Translations under genes and position numbers: made by a program
NCBI GenBank assembly: GCA_015039315.1
Contig: WIDE01000124.1
Coordinates: 36,514-94,517, forward strand
DNA: 58,004 nt
Source: Clavulina sp. PMI_390
Lineage: Eukaryota > Basidiomycota > Agaricomycetes > Cantharellales > Hydnaceae
Direction: 5' to 3'
Part shown: positions 1-12,866 of the stretch, piece by piece
How positions within the stretch are numbered: position 1 is the stretch's first letter
Layout of the letters: each line of letters starts with the position of its first letter
Notes under the pieces: generated by a model
Told to the model about the DNA's origin: nothing
Database searches by the model: none
What the model saw: the letters and a program-made list of their open reading frames with translations, nothing else

Positions 1-22
1 TTACCTCTGTTACCAACTACAG

Positions 23-2091
23 GTCATCTGAGGCTACGACAGACCACAATTAACCTTATCGGTGACTACAATTATGGCACAGCGCTCGATGTGGGGGTTT
101 CTATTTACTCATCTAGCTCAACTAGGTGATTTCTCGACTTGGTTTGCCGAACGACCAACGCCCATTCTGCTGAGCGGAGTGACATTCGTAGTGGCAGGAT
201 TACGAGACCCACAGCTGGCGATATTCGCTGCTGGTGCCCTGGAACAATTGTGTGATGCTAATAGGACGCAGCTGGCGCCGCATATCGCCTCCTTTGGCGA
301 AGTTCTGGCAGAAACAAGAGTCATTCCGGTACGATCCAGCATTCTTGCTGAGCCCAGGGGATGGATACTTACGATTCTCTCCTGTAGACAGCAGAGCGAG
401 CAAAAGTTATACAGTCTGTTGCCAGTGTCATCGAGGCGCTTCCACCTTCGGAGGGCCTTACCCCAGTATTGGTATGTTTGGAGAAGTGCAGTGGGCGCCA
501 TGTTGGCTAGCTAACGAAACCTATCAGGCGATCGTTCGCCCCATCACAGAGGAGTGGAGGACCGCGTTGCAAGCAGCCCCCCAGGTGCGCTACCTCTTAC
601 TCAACTTTATTCCCCTCTTCTCATGGATTTACTTCGTAGTACCCGGAAGAGGCACGGACACAAGTCGAGCAACGAATACGGTTATTATCGGCTTGTGCGA
701 AGGGCATCAGTCCATCCCAGGATGCCTTCTCGTATGACGACCCTGACTCGCCTGAAGGGATGGCACGGTTGCAAGCAATGGAAATCGCTAGGATGACCCC
801 TCCCTTAATTGAGACCTGCGAAATGATGGTTAGTCTGTTGCGAGAAACGATGGTCCTTTGGTCTGCCGACGGCGAGCTAGCAGATGTAAGTATTTTGGCT
901 CCCACTCTGCACCACATCAGTGATTCTAACATCCTCGATCAAGGCGATCAGTGATTTTGTCAAATTCATTACTTCCCTTCCCCATGAAGCTACTTTGATC
1001 TCTCTCCCTCCTGCGCCGATTCTTGAGCTTGTGTGTGCAGCTGCTAGTAGACAGCTTACTGGAGTATGGCTCAACTTGGTCTCACGACTGGTGGTCCAAC
1101 TGCATCCAGCGTCATTTGTCTCCCTAAAAGCCGAAGCAGCGGGGGAGACGAAACTTCTAGTCGACCAAGCAACACAAAGCATTATTGTATCCTCCGTGCA
1201 AACTTTAACATCTCCAGGAGTCATGGAAGCAGTCAGTTTTGTGGATCTTTCTCATGTATGTATGTGAAACTCACAATACCTCCCTCAGAATCCTGATTTG
1301 GTTCAGGCCTTCTTCTCGTGTATGGACTCGGTATGCTCAAATATCACCGCAGTATGGCCTTACATTAACCATTCTTGCGTAGATTGCTCACACATTTCTT
1401 CGCTCGATGACTGTGATGCCACCTGAGCTGTCCAATGCTCTGATGGATTGCACCACTCGAGCAATAGCGCTCCAAGAACGTTACTCCCTCGTCTCCGCTT
1501 GCAAGTTCCTGGTATGTGCTCTTTTGCCTGTTAATACGTTTTCTGGCTGTTCATGTTTATTCCCCATCGAGGTTACGTTCATTAAACGGTCAGCGTCGGA
1601 CGACACGGCACACGAAGCTGCTCAGCAGCTGCTCGCTGCACATGCTCAAAATCTCACTAATGCTGTCGTCAATGGGATTGCCGGTGATGCTCCACGATCA
1701 GTTGTGCCGAACCTCGCATCTGTTTTGTCTGTCATGGTCACCAAGCTGCCCAACGAATCCCGGGTATGGCTCACCAACAGCATGCAAAATGTTCGTAAAT
1801 TTACCCACTGTGACGTTATCTTTGAAGGGGGAACTAATATAGTTCGGTCTTGCTGGTAGCCTATACTCCTTGCAAATCCTCGTGCAACCTCTGAAGCGAA
1901 AGACGCATTCCTCAAAACTATCAGCGCGTAAGCCACTTGAAAAGGAGCTTTATTGCCTAACAGCTTCTTAAATAACATCTCTGTTACTCAGATCCCGGCT
2001 CTCTTCAAGAACAGCCACTGCTGCGAACGATTTTGCCTTGGTCGCTCGAGGCCTTATTGGAACATCATATGCTGCGGGACAAGTTTTGTGA
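23..2091 (+). CDS. Importin-13/transportin-3-like karyopherin (Mtr10-related), 3' part
   Basis: C-terminal portion of an importin-beta family nuclear transport receptor; the 5' part lies outside the window. Importins carry protein cargo through nuclear pores and release it on Ran-GTP. The translation is a run of amphipathic HEAT-like helices. Diagnostic stretches are RLRQTTINLIGDFSTWF, ALEQLCDANRTQLAPHI and ALQERYSLVSACKFL, which resemble fungal importin-13/TNPO3/Mtr10 proteins. Visible exons are about 23-61, 126-328, 388-471, 528-583, 640-885 and from 944, followed by further short exons to the end at ...VARGLIGTSYAAGQVL-stop (TGA 2089-2091). All junctions used are GT-AG with 50-65 nt introns, and the frame is intact wherever I joined it. 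The exact cargo class (SR proteins, tRNA or others) cannot be told from this part. Confidence 0.85.
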
Positions 2092-3310
2092 GATGTTTCT
2101 ATCCGCATGTGCTTTGTGCGTATGAAATCCAGATAAGGCGGCGAAGTCTTTACAGGTATTATGAATTTGGCAGAGTAGAAAATCCTAGCTAGCGTTTTGA
2201 TGAAACATAATTAACCCGCCCTATATTTTACACTGGGATCTCGGTTGAATAAGGGAAACGTTATCCGCGTTGCCGCAGACTGTGATGCGAGCTTCCCATA
2301 GTCACTAGATGATTCCTCTCCTTCTCCAAATCGGAGATATTCCATCGCAATTGAGAATTTACTCATAGAAATAGTCTGTACGTGTGTTGATCACACCTTA
2401 ATTTGTGATTTGAGGAAAATTGCTATCCTGGTTGTGGAGCCAGTCACGGTATGAAGGGTTCTCGAGGTTTATCTGGGAATATCACCCGTGAATAAATCCC
2501 TACCCACCAAATTCTCCAGGCCCTATCTGGGAGCCTATGTAGGGCTTATCTTCGCCCAAATCAATTTGCTGAACCCACCCTTACCGTTATATAGGGACCA
2601 TAATTCCCTGGCTCTTACATTTGGTCCCAGGATGTTAGCCTTACTATCCCATAAATGAAAATACCCGTGAAGTGGCTAATATTTGTCAAATATCTATGTA
2701 TCAAACGAGCGCTTACTCTCGGACTAGGTTCTCATGCACAAAAGTGGCCTACGGCAGTCTTCATGATCAGTGCAGCAAGCGGACGGATTTCAAGGTATAT
2801 CGATTAAATTTACCGGAATGCATATCAACTGCGTCGGAAGCGCCCCTAACTATGTTTAAAAGCAAAAATGATGAACATTGCAGATTGCAGGGTCAGGCGG
2901 AGATAAGGTATGCTCTGCAACAATAAGATGGACGCTTATCTGGGGGCTTAAATTTCTCAGGCCCTCGTTCCTGATATGACCCGATTGGATATTATCGTCC
3001 AGAAGAGCAGCCATAGCTTTGGAAGCTAAAGGGGCTTTTGTGTGTTATGAAGCGGTCACACGGCCAGAACGATCACACCGCGCAAAATCCCAACCCAGGG
3101 AAGTATCCAGCTTCGGTATGCAACAGTCGGGCGATACGGAACGACTTGCATTACGGTATTCAGTGCAAGGGACTATTGAAATATCGAGTCCGATCACCGT
3201 ATAAGCCAGTGCATATGTTGGAGTGTGGTAGTTGGTGGCTGGTAATGATTGCACTTGTTGTCCACTTGTAATTAGCCACAAACACTCCACAACGTCACAC
3301 AGTACGGGCG
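2092..3310. other. Gene-free region downstream of the karyopherin
   Basis: About 1.2 kb without a convincing gene. ORFs are short, lack splice-consistent extensions and resemble nothing I know. The last bases (3306-3310, GGGCG) form the left direct repeat of the foldback element that follows. Confidence 0.6.
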
Positions 3311-3449
3311 GTTAGTCTCGTGCCCAGACCCTCTGCTTGGCTTTGTATCGCCCTATTGTTTGTTTGGACGGGACGGGCGAAGAAGCACAGAGGGTCTGGT
3401 CAATTTCGTCTTGTGGCGCCCCCCTGTCAGCTGACGTAAGCTTTTCACA
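3311..3449 (+). repeat. Left inverted arm with internal hairpin
   Basis: Its outer end (GTTAGTCTCGTGCCCAGACC) and inner end (CTGACGTAAGCTTTTCACA) match the reverse complement of 3800-3895 with few mismatches. The internal stem pairs CCAGACCCTCTG (3324-3335) with CAGAGGGTCTGG (3388-3399), 12 bp perfect. Its 52-nt loop is longer than that of the other arm. Confidence 0.75.
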
Positions 3450-3799
3450 GCCTATTAGCTCTCGCCTCCCAATATGAGCCCACTATTGCACAGAGAAACT
3501 TTTGTCTAGAATACTAGCGAGTACCATTTATTCGTAGCTCCGGGCAGTTCGGGCTCGTGAAACGTGTTCCTTGAGGTAGGGTCGAGCGTGGTATCTCATA
3601 ACCCAAAGTTAGCCAAACAAGGCCTTGGGGTTATATTTGTAATCGAATCCGCAACATCGAATCAATCCTCCCCCCCAAAACCCCATTCGCAAGCGATTTT
3701 TCTTCGCTCATTAGGTCAAGGCGTCATATATAGAGGGGTTCCCCACCAAAATCGATGTTTTCATTGTGCGCGGTGTGCATGATCGAAAGCCCAACCCCA

Positions 3800-3895
3800 T
3801 GTGAAAAGCTTACGTCAGGTGACAGGGGGTCGCTACAGGACGAAATGGACCAGACCCTATAGGGACTTTTCATAGGGTCTGGGTACGAGACTAAC
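3800..3895 (-). repeat. Right inverted arm with internal hairpin
   Basis: Reverse-complement partner of the left arm. The internal stem pairs CCAGACCCTAT (3850-3860) with ATAGGGTCTGG (3872-3882), 11 bp perfect around an 11-nt loop. Where this stem differs from that of the left arm, both sides of the stem have changed together. Confidence 0.75.
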
Positions 3896-4062
3896 GGGCG
3901 GTGGGGATCGAGCTTAACAGGCCTATTACGTTCATCGCACCTGAGTATAACTATTATGTGCGTTTCCATTAAGCTTCTTCTGCTAACTGACTAACAATAG
4001 ACTAAAGGAGCCGTCCAAGTCAATCTGACCGCAACACCACTTCCGGTGCGAGCATTGATCCC

Positions 4063-6970
4063 GTGTCCCAAACCAGCCAACTAAAGGCTGGCAGCACCGC
4101 AGCATACGACCCAATATTGGGCACGTCTCCAATCAGACCCCCTGGGACGAGGCACGAGGGCTCGATGAACGAGACTTCAGACTCTGCTGGGCTCCCTCGC
4201 CGTTCGCAAGGGAGCATGAGTAGCGTCAAGCGCCACCCTATTAAGCAATCCCTACTAAAAAAACAAATCAGAGAAAAGCTCAAACACGCCACCTATCAGC
4301 ATGAAACTATTCTCGACTCCTTTCACGACGCATTCAACCTTGACCTTTCAGAGGCTTTCTACAAGGATGCTCGCAAAGCTTTTCTGCCTAAAATATCCCG
4401 TCTCAAAGGCGGTGAGAAGGCTCACTATCCTCACTTTACCGAAATCCTCAACGACATTGGCCACATGTGGTTCTCTCATTCCAAGCACCACAACAAATCT
4501 TCGCACTTTCGCAAGATGCATAAATATGACCGCGAGATTACGGATGGCGTTGACGGGGCCCCTAATCTCAAGCCAGATCTTATTGGGCTGATGGAGGCGA
4601 AAGCCTTCCATCCTGAGGAGCGCGCTCCCTGGTCAGCCTTGGACGTCGTTGTTGAGGTCGAGGAATCCTGGCCAGAACTCGTCGCGCAGGCGGGAACATA
4701 CGCACGAGCACTATTGAACGCACACCCTATCCGCACGTATGCGCTTATCATTGGCTACAATCACGTGGAGGGGGAGGTCCGCTTCCTCTTCTTCCACCGC
4801 GGAGGCCTGACATCGAGTCCCGCGTTGAGGCTGAAGGACAAGAAGAACAGAGGGAAGGCTGATCTTAAAGCGTTCATTTGTGGGGTCAGTGTGGCTTTCG
4901 CTATCCGACATAACGTGATTCCGTTTACCCTTTTCGATGACGACCTTCCGCATGAGGTCTCAGATCATGAAGCTGATGAAGCTGAACCTATGCTCAATCC
5001 CACTACTTCTATTCCGCCTTCCCTTGCAGACCCGTTAATGCCCACTGTGCCGACGGTTGATCCTACCAACGAACTGACGCCCACCTTCCTTAAAGACTAC
5101 AATGTTGAAGAGTGTATGCATAAAACGGTGCCAGGCGTGGGGCGATGCACAGCAGGTTATACCTTGAAGTACGTCGGAGAGACGGGTGCGGAGGAAGCGA
5201 ATGCTTCTACGTCTTGCTCAGGGCCTCCTAGCAATGGCTTAGCTGCTCAGGCTACTGTCCCTCTTAATCCTCATCACGAGGGCCACGGCGTCACCAAGGC
5301 ACCTCTACTCCGCCGGAGCACTAGACTCTCCCGACACGCAGCATCTTCTTCGACTGTAGTTGGGCCATCCCCCACTATTCAAGTCCCTATTCAAGTCCAT
5401 CCTTCGAATCCAACGGTCAATGTCAGAAAGTCCAGCAAACGTACACACGGCAAGAGACCAAATGAAGAGCATGATGTTGATTCCTCGCGATCGAAGCGCC
5501 GCAAATCGGATCCACGTCCGCTTCCCAGGGGCCTACATCAATATATCGACAACGTCGATGTTGATCCAGATTGGGTTAGACAATTGGGAGCAAGCCAAAA
5601 CACTGCCCTCCAGTTGTGGCGAACGCGCCCGTTTCTTATTTCAGAGAGTGCAAAAACTAGCCCTCCGCCCCCCCAATTGTTCGCAAAGGATTCGTGGTCG
5701 ATACCAAGTCGACAGGAAGTCATGGTCCACAAAGACATGCACGGACAGTTTGGCGCAGCAGAGCTGTACGGATACCACAAGCTTGACTTGAATGCGTTCT
5801 TTTTTCGGCAAAAGAATAGGATAACTTTTTGGGCTATTTTTGTTGCTAACGATGATATTCCAGTATTTGACCCGAATTTCCGTCATGCGATTTTGGTGCA
5901 CTGGATAATCTATTTCGCGACGGTTGGGAAGTCACTATTCACCTCCGAGAGGCCGCGTGAGCTCCTGACAACGATACTTCATGCGATGATGGGTGTGTAT
6001 ATTATCGACTTCTCGTGTCGATGAGCTACTGACTTTGCCTGCCCAGCGCATTTCACAATGTGGCGTACGTTTAGTTTATTACACCGCGATGTCAGCACCA
6101 CCAATATCATGAGAACCACTCCTCGCATATGCCGACATCCCCCATTGTGGTAGGTGCCTTTTCTTGGCTCGTATTCTACTAAATCAAAACTGATCCTTGG
6201 CACATAAACTCCCTAGCCCCAATACACCTGCGACTAGAAAACACTTTCCCACCTCACACGTGTATTGTGAAGGCCTCCTGGTTGATGCCGATCTTGTACG
6301 ACGCGTAGATGATAAGGAGATCATTGAGGGTAAAACCATTTCTGTAAGTTCTCACCAATTTCCCGCTCAGATTAAGAATGCCTGTTTAAGCTTGGATCAT
6401 TAATAGGGCACCTACACCTCTTTGTCTCGCCGTCTCCATCAAGGGCTCAGGACACACGACAAACTGACGCATAGCCCTTACGATGATGTCGAGTCATCGA
6501 TCTGGGTCCTCTTGCTGGTGCTTTATGAACAAGCATATGCTTTGGACTTAACAAAACATCTCATCAAGTACCAGCAACTGGCACTAGACGATCTAATGAG
6601 TGGAGATCCTGACAAAATTGACACAAGAAAACAATCCATCTCCTTCTCGCCCGGAAAAGTTTTCCCTCAGTGTCCTCCTTTGGATTACCTCATTCATGAG
6701 GTTCTTACTATCTGTGGCCAGTCATTGGAACATCAGGAAATCGACGACAAGAACGTAATGATCATGTACGGGCGGTATCTCGATTCTATTATCAAATGTC
6801 TCAACTCGCAGCACCCCGCACTTGCCCAAAGGTGGGAGACTATATACAATCAGCCCTTCCCCGAACCGAAGTCAGAGCTTAATCAGGATGGAGCCTTCAC
6901 TGTTCCCCAAGACTGGAATTCCCTCGAAGTCCATGTCGCTGCGGATGGGGCATCCAACGGTTCAGGTTGA
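4063..6970 (+). CDS. FunK1-type (fungal-specific) protein kinase domain protein
   Basis: Predicted 907-residue protein from exons 4063-5992, 6047-6149, 6217-6343 and 6407-6970, all phase-consistent with GT-AG introns. The C-terminal half has a FunK1-type kinase pattern: a putative ATP-site Lys in FAKDSW (about residue 553), VGKSLFTSERPRELL in the hinge/helix-D region, the catalytic loop LLHRDVSTTNIM (HRD 656-658), a DFG-equivalent GLLVDADL (Asp about 701), then GTYTSLS and HSPYDDVESSIWVLLLVLYE, typical of FunK1 C-lobes. The N-terminal domain (about 60-290) contains KPDLIGL and DVVVEVEES, as in other FunK1 N-domains. A low-complexity linker (about 300-500) separates the two. Family members are expanded in agaricomycetes and their substrates are unknown. 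The exon before the HRD loop reads unusually (HFTMWRTFS), so that junction is the weakest part of the model. Confidence 0.85.
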
Positions 6971-7549
6971 TTCTCTAGATGCCTTGGAACCATAGTGCTC
7001 CCAGATGAAGAATTGACCCTATGTACTCTTCAATTCTTTTTCAAATTTCCCGTCCTATACATAGTTCGCTGACAAGAAATATCGTAGTGATATCATTCCC
7101 TCGTAGTGTTGCGTAAGGTGTCCCCCCTACTATAGAATAAAAATTAGCACACTTTCCCATCTTACTCAGCATTTTCAGTTGTTAAAAAAACTCAAGGAAT
7201 ATTGAATGTTATCTCGGTGAGGCACTGGAACATAAACAGGTCGCGATACGCACATGACGAAGGGGTTCTGAGGACAGCGCCAATGCTGGTTTTCTTAGTA
7301 AACGAGTGGACTTTCCACCAACGGATAATGCCAATATACGGTTGCGCGACCATACCATCGTGATTCTTGTTATTTAGACCTCATTCAGATATTTGTGCTA
7401 ATTAATTCTCGCGAATAGCCCGATAGATACTAGCCGTATCGAGTGTGGGACGAAGGGAATTGTGATTTCGACAACAAAGGGGCCAGCTGAGTTGACCAAG
7501 CATCACCTGGTGGTGGAGATTAATAAAATGTGTTATCAATGTCTCCGCT
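6971..7549. other. Intergenic, convergent 3' ends
   Basis: 579 bp between the FunK1 stop and the DAHP synthase stop on the opposite strand. AT-rich stretches such as GTTAAAAAAACTC are present. No gene or RNA seen. Confidence 0.6.
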
Positions 7550-9280
<1,731 letters not shown>

Positions 9281-9762
9281 GGCTTTTTCGTCGCAGTGGT
9301 AGTTTTGATAGTGGTAGTTGTGGTTGGAAGGGAAATGACTCGAGAGTCAAGCTCATCACCAACATAACTTTTTCGAGTGCCACTTGGCGAATCGGAACAT
9401 TTTATTTATTGACCGTGCGTACAGCCACCAGACCCCGGCCGATCCAGCCGATTCTCGCCGTTCTACATACGATGGGGAGAAAGAGAGGGCTGGGAACTCA
9501 TTGGAATGTATTGGTCCAATATATTTGCCGCTGCTAAAGGGTATTTCTTCTTTTTTAAAAAAAAAATCTTGAGACTTCGGGGTGAGAGGTGGCAACACTT
9601 GCTCGCACATCACGTGGCTTGTGCGAACTTGTCAACTGAATCACAGATATCGAGGGAACAGTGTTAGTGATGTGGGGTTAACAATACTGTGCTTCTTCCT
9701 TTTTTGCTGGCAGTCCGCCGAAGCAGATCGGGCAGCATCGATAACTCGCCCTCTCACCTACC
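9281..9762. promoter_or_regulatory. Divergent promoter region, DAHP synthase / threonine aldolase
   Basis: 482 bp between two head-to-head start codons, presumably holding both promoters. It contains a T-then-A homopolymer run near 9551-9568 and no ORF with coding character. No specific factor site is claimed. Confidence 0.6.
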
Positions 9763-10985
9763 ATGGCTCCCCTCGTCGCCGATGCTGGCGCCACAGCGCG
9801 GTATTCATCCGCAAGAGATTTCCGAAGCGACACAGTGACTACACCGACTCCAGAGATGCTCTCAGCAATGGCAAGCGCAAGTTTTGGTGACGACGTCTAC
9901 TCTGAAGACGAAACCACCTCCAACTTCGAGAAGCACGTCGCTCAATTGCTAGGTCATGAAGCCGGCATCTTCGTTTCATCTGGCACAATGAGCAACCAGC
10001 TTGGACTTCGAACCCATCTTCTTCAGCCACCCCACAGCGTCCTTTGCGATCATCGCGCCCACGTGAAGAACTACGAAGCCGGGGGACTTGCCGCTCTTAG
10101 TCAAGCCATGGTCATTGGCGTGACGCCCTCAAATGGTGTATACCTTACGTTAGAGGATGTGGAGGAGCATGCTATCCTTGGCGACGAGATCCACTCTGCT
10201 CCCACAACTGTCATTAGTCTCGAGAACACTATTGGAGGCTCTATTATGCCCCTTTCAGAGGTTCGGCGCATCAGTGCCTGGGCTCGTGAAAATGGTATAA
10301 AAATGCATCTCGACGGAGCGAGATTGTGGAATGCTGGTACGTAAGGCCTTGTCCGACTTTTCGCTACCGTCAATGCTACTTATGGCCGCTGATGCATTAA
10401 TGACCACCTTGCACAGTTGCGGCTGGGGCAGGTACACTTGAAGAATACGGCCGCGAGTTTGACAGCGTTTCCGTATGCTTCTCAAAGGGGTTGGGAGCCC
10501 CGATCGGCTCGGTGCTCGTGGCATCGCCCGCATCTTTCATCTCCCGCGCACGCCATCTTCGCAAGATGCTCGGAGGAGGAATGCGCCAAACGGGACTCCT
10601 TACTGGCGCCGCACGCGTTGCTCTTGAGATGAACTATCCCGGTCACATCGCCAGGACCCATCAAGTCGCAAAACGCATCGAAGAAGAACTCGTAAGGATG
10701 GGCCTCAAGATGATTATTCCAGTAGACACTTCCATCCTGTTCGTGGATCTCATGTCTGCTGGAATCAGGAACGAATGGCTAGTGGAGGAATGTAGCAAGC
10801 GTGATGTGCGCCTCGGTAGCGGGGGTCGGATCGTCGTTCACTATCAGATAGAAGAATCTGCAGTGGAAGCGCTCATTGAGGTGTACCGAGTAGTGCTCAA
10901 GCGGATTGCGGATGGAGAATTGGTTGCAGAAACTGGTTCAAAGCCTAGGGTTGGTTATGGTCCAGCAACAAATGCAAAGAAGTAA
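9763..10985 (+). CDS. GLY1: Low-specificity L-threonine aldolase
   Basis: PLP enzyme that splits L-threonine/allo-threonine to glycine and acetaldehyde, a glycine source in fungi. Two exons (9763-10336 and 10417-10985, GTACGT donor) give 380 residues. The sequence has FRSDTVTTPTPEML and FGDDVYSEDETT near the N-terminus, the SSGTMSNQLGLR active-site region, MHLDGARLWNA with the PLP-binding Asp, and the Schiff-base lysine in VCFSKGLGAPIGS (about residue 216). RKMLGGGMRQTGLL follows as in fold-type I aldolases. Length and motif order are normal and no defect is visible. The gene is divergent from DAHP synthase. Confidence 0.95.
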
Positions 10986-11223
10986 TATCAACCGATAAAC
11001 TTCTAGCAGGTTATGCCGAGACTTGCGCGCAGGAATCAGTATCTTCGTAATAGATTCACATGCCTGTTCTATGTCTTTGGCAAATCCATAGGATTCATCA
11101 TCCACGTGACTCCGAGACAATTCGCAGCCAGCGCGCCTCCTTGCGTCAGTTACATAACCCACGTTAGGTACACACTATGGGGAAGTATGACTTCTGAAGC
11201 ACATCTGATTTATACTCTCGCTA

Positions 11224-12636
11224 ATGTCCGGTGAATGTGGTAGGGTGCTGTTTAGCATGACCAAGGCCCTATGTAATCTGAGTCGGCTTGACACTGGCTC
11301 GTTTGGCTCGCCACAGCCTCCAATCCTGCAGCTTCCCCCAGAGTTGCTGATCGCTATACTCTCCCTTAATCAGCAAACAGCTCCTTCTGCTCATCGAGAT
11401 AGCTGCGCTCGAACCCTATCATCCGTTTGTCGTAGATGGCGCAGCACCGTCCTTGGCGCGCATTCATTCTGGAGGCGCTACGATATTGGCTGGCCGGGAG
11501 AATACAGAACCCTCATTTTCCAGCGCTCCGGAACGCTCGATGTCGAGGTTGTTGTACCAGATGATCCAGCGCTTCCATGGCCCTTGAAGGATATTCCATC
11601 ACTCGAACGATGGGAGAAACTTCGTCTCACATGCCTTTGGACAGAGGATGACCCTACCCACCTTGCCAACTTCACTGGATCAGTACCTATTACCTCTGTC
11701 CATAATTTTGATCTGCTGTGCAAAGGTGTGCTCATCGACGACAGATTGCGTGTTCCAACTCCCTCTGTCACGGACAATCTATTTGAGATGTTTCCCAACC
11801 TGCGTCGGCTTGCAATTTTGACTAATACGGCTTCATATTTGACCCTCCCTCCGCTTTCAGCGCTCAATCAGCTTTCCTCGCTTCGTTGCAACATAAGGGT
11901 CACCACCAACTCGTTCGAAGCATTGCTGGCAAACTGTGCTCATCTTCGGTAACTTGTCCTCGAAAACCACCCGGAACGCGGCTTTGAGGGCCTTGAAACC
12001 GCCCCAACCCATACGCCTCCAGGACTTGAAATACTAGCCCCCATGAGCGTTCCTGCCCGCTATTACGAACACCTTGTCGAAAACCTCCGAGCGCCTGCAG
12101 TTAAAGACCTCGTTATCTGTGTACAGCGTAACTCAGCACCCCGGCCAGCCATGTTTCGCAGCTCATGGGCCACCATCCACAGTCGTTTTGTGAGTACAGT
12201 ACGGCACAATCCCGTTCACCTTCCTCATGCTTGGTTCTTGCATTTACAGTACTCGCAACTTTCGACGCTCCAGAAATTAAACATCAAGGCAGATTTGCTC
12301 CTCACTGGACGGATAGTCACCGCACTGTGCAGTGCCTTTGTGAATAGGCCAGTGCTGGACTCACTACTGATCCCTCGTGCGACACCTCAACCAACAGGTC
12401 TTCCTCTCTTAAGGGAGCTCGGACTTGCTCTCAGCCCTTTTGATATTGCTGAGGGGCCCACAAAAGCCCATATTCGTGCTAAAGTCAAACAAACTCTAAC
12501 TTCGCACCAGCAGGCGACCTCACGACACGAACAATATCATGGGAAACCTTTGTACAAGCTGAGGTTCGGGGGCTTTGGATTTGATGATGGAGAGGTGGAG
12601 AGTCTCTCCCTATATGCATGGGTAGTCCCTCTCTAG
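11224..12636 (+). pseudogene. F-box/LRR-type protein interrupted by an in-frame TAA
   Basis: The frame from ATG 11224 has an F-box-like start: LPPELLIAILSLNQQ, then SVCRRWRSTVLGAHSFWRRYDI, the usual arrangement in large basidiomycete F-box families. Leucine-rich stretches such as LFEMFPNLRRLAIL follow. At 11950-11952 the frame meets TAA after NCAHLR, yet the same frame continues with coding character (LVLENHPERGFEGLE...VENLRAPAVKDLVI) to a stop at 12636. A 60-nt GT-AG intron (12190-12249) lies in the second part. Homologues commonly read LRELVLENHP at such a spot, so a GAA-to-TAA change is the simplest explanation (inference). Splicing from the GTAACT at the stop to the nearby AGs does not restore a frame. 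The 3' end could instead splice onward at 12621. F-box proteins recruit substrates to SCF ubiquitin ligases. Confidence 0.65.
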
Positions 12637-12866
12637 TAGATCGAATGGCATATAGTGCTTTGGGCCTCAGGTGATGTTCGGAGGAATGACCCCGATGGCA
12701 TTATGATGACGCCAGCCAACGTAATTATCGCTGCTAGCTGCGAGTTTTGGTGGGTTTATAGAAACAAGAATCGACTTCCTCAATCGCTTTCGTTCCGTTT
12801 AAGTGTCATTATTCCTGGATGCATGGTCTCATTCATCCCGCCGGCTCCAGTCAGAAATGAATTGGT

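Larger units (their letters stand above)
3311..3895. mobile_element. Foldback/MITE-like non-autonomous element
   Basis: The 585-bp unit begins GTTAGTCTCGT and ends with the reverse complement ACGAGACTAAC. It has long inverted arms (3311-3449 and 3800-3895) and is flanked on both sides by the 5-bp direct repeat GGGCG (3306-3310 and 3896-3900), as expected for a target-site duplication. Each arm also folds on itself through a perfect stem built on CCAGACCCT/AGGGTCTGG. The centre encodes no transposase, so the element would be non-autonomous. It lies about 170 bp upstream of the FunK1 gene. The superfamily is unknown; a 5-bp duplication fits several DNA-transposon groups. Confidence 0.72.
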
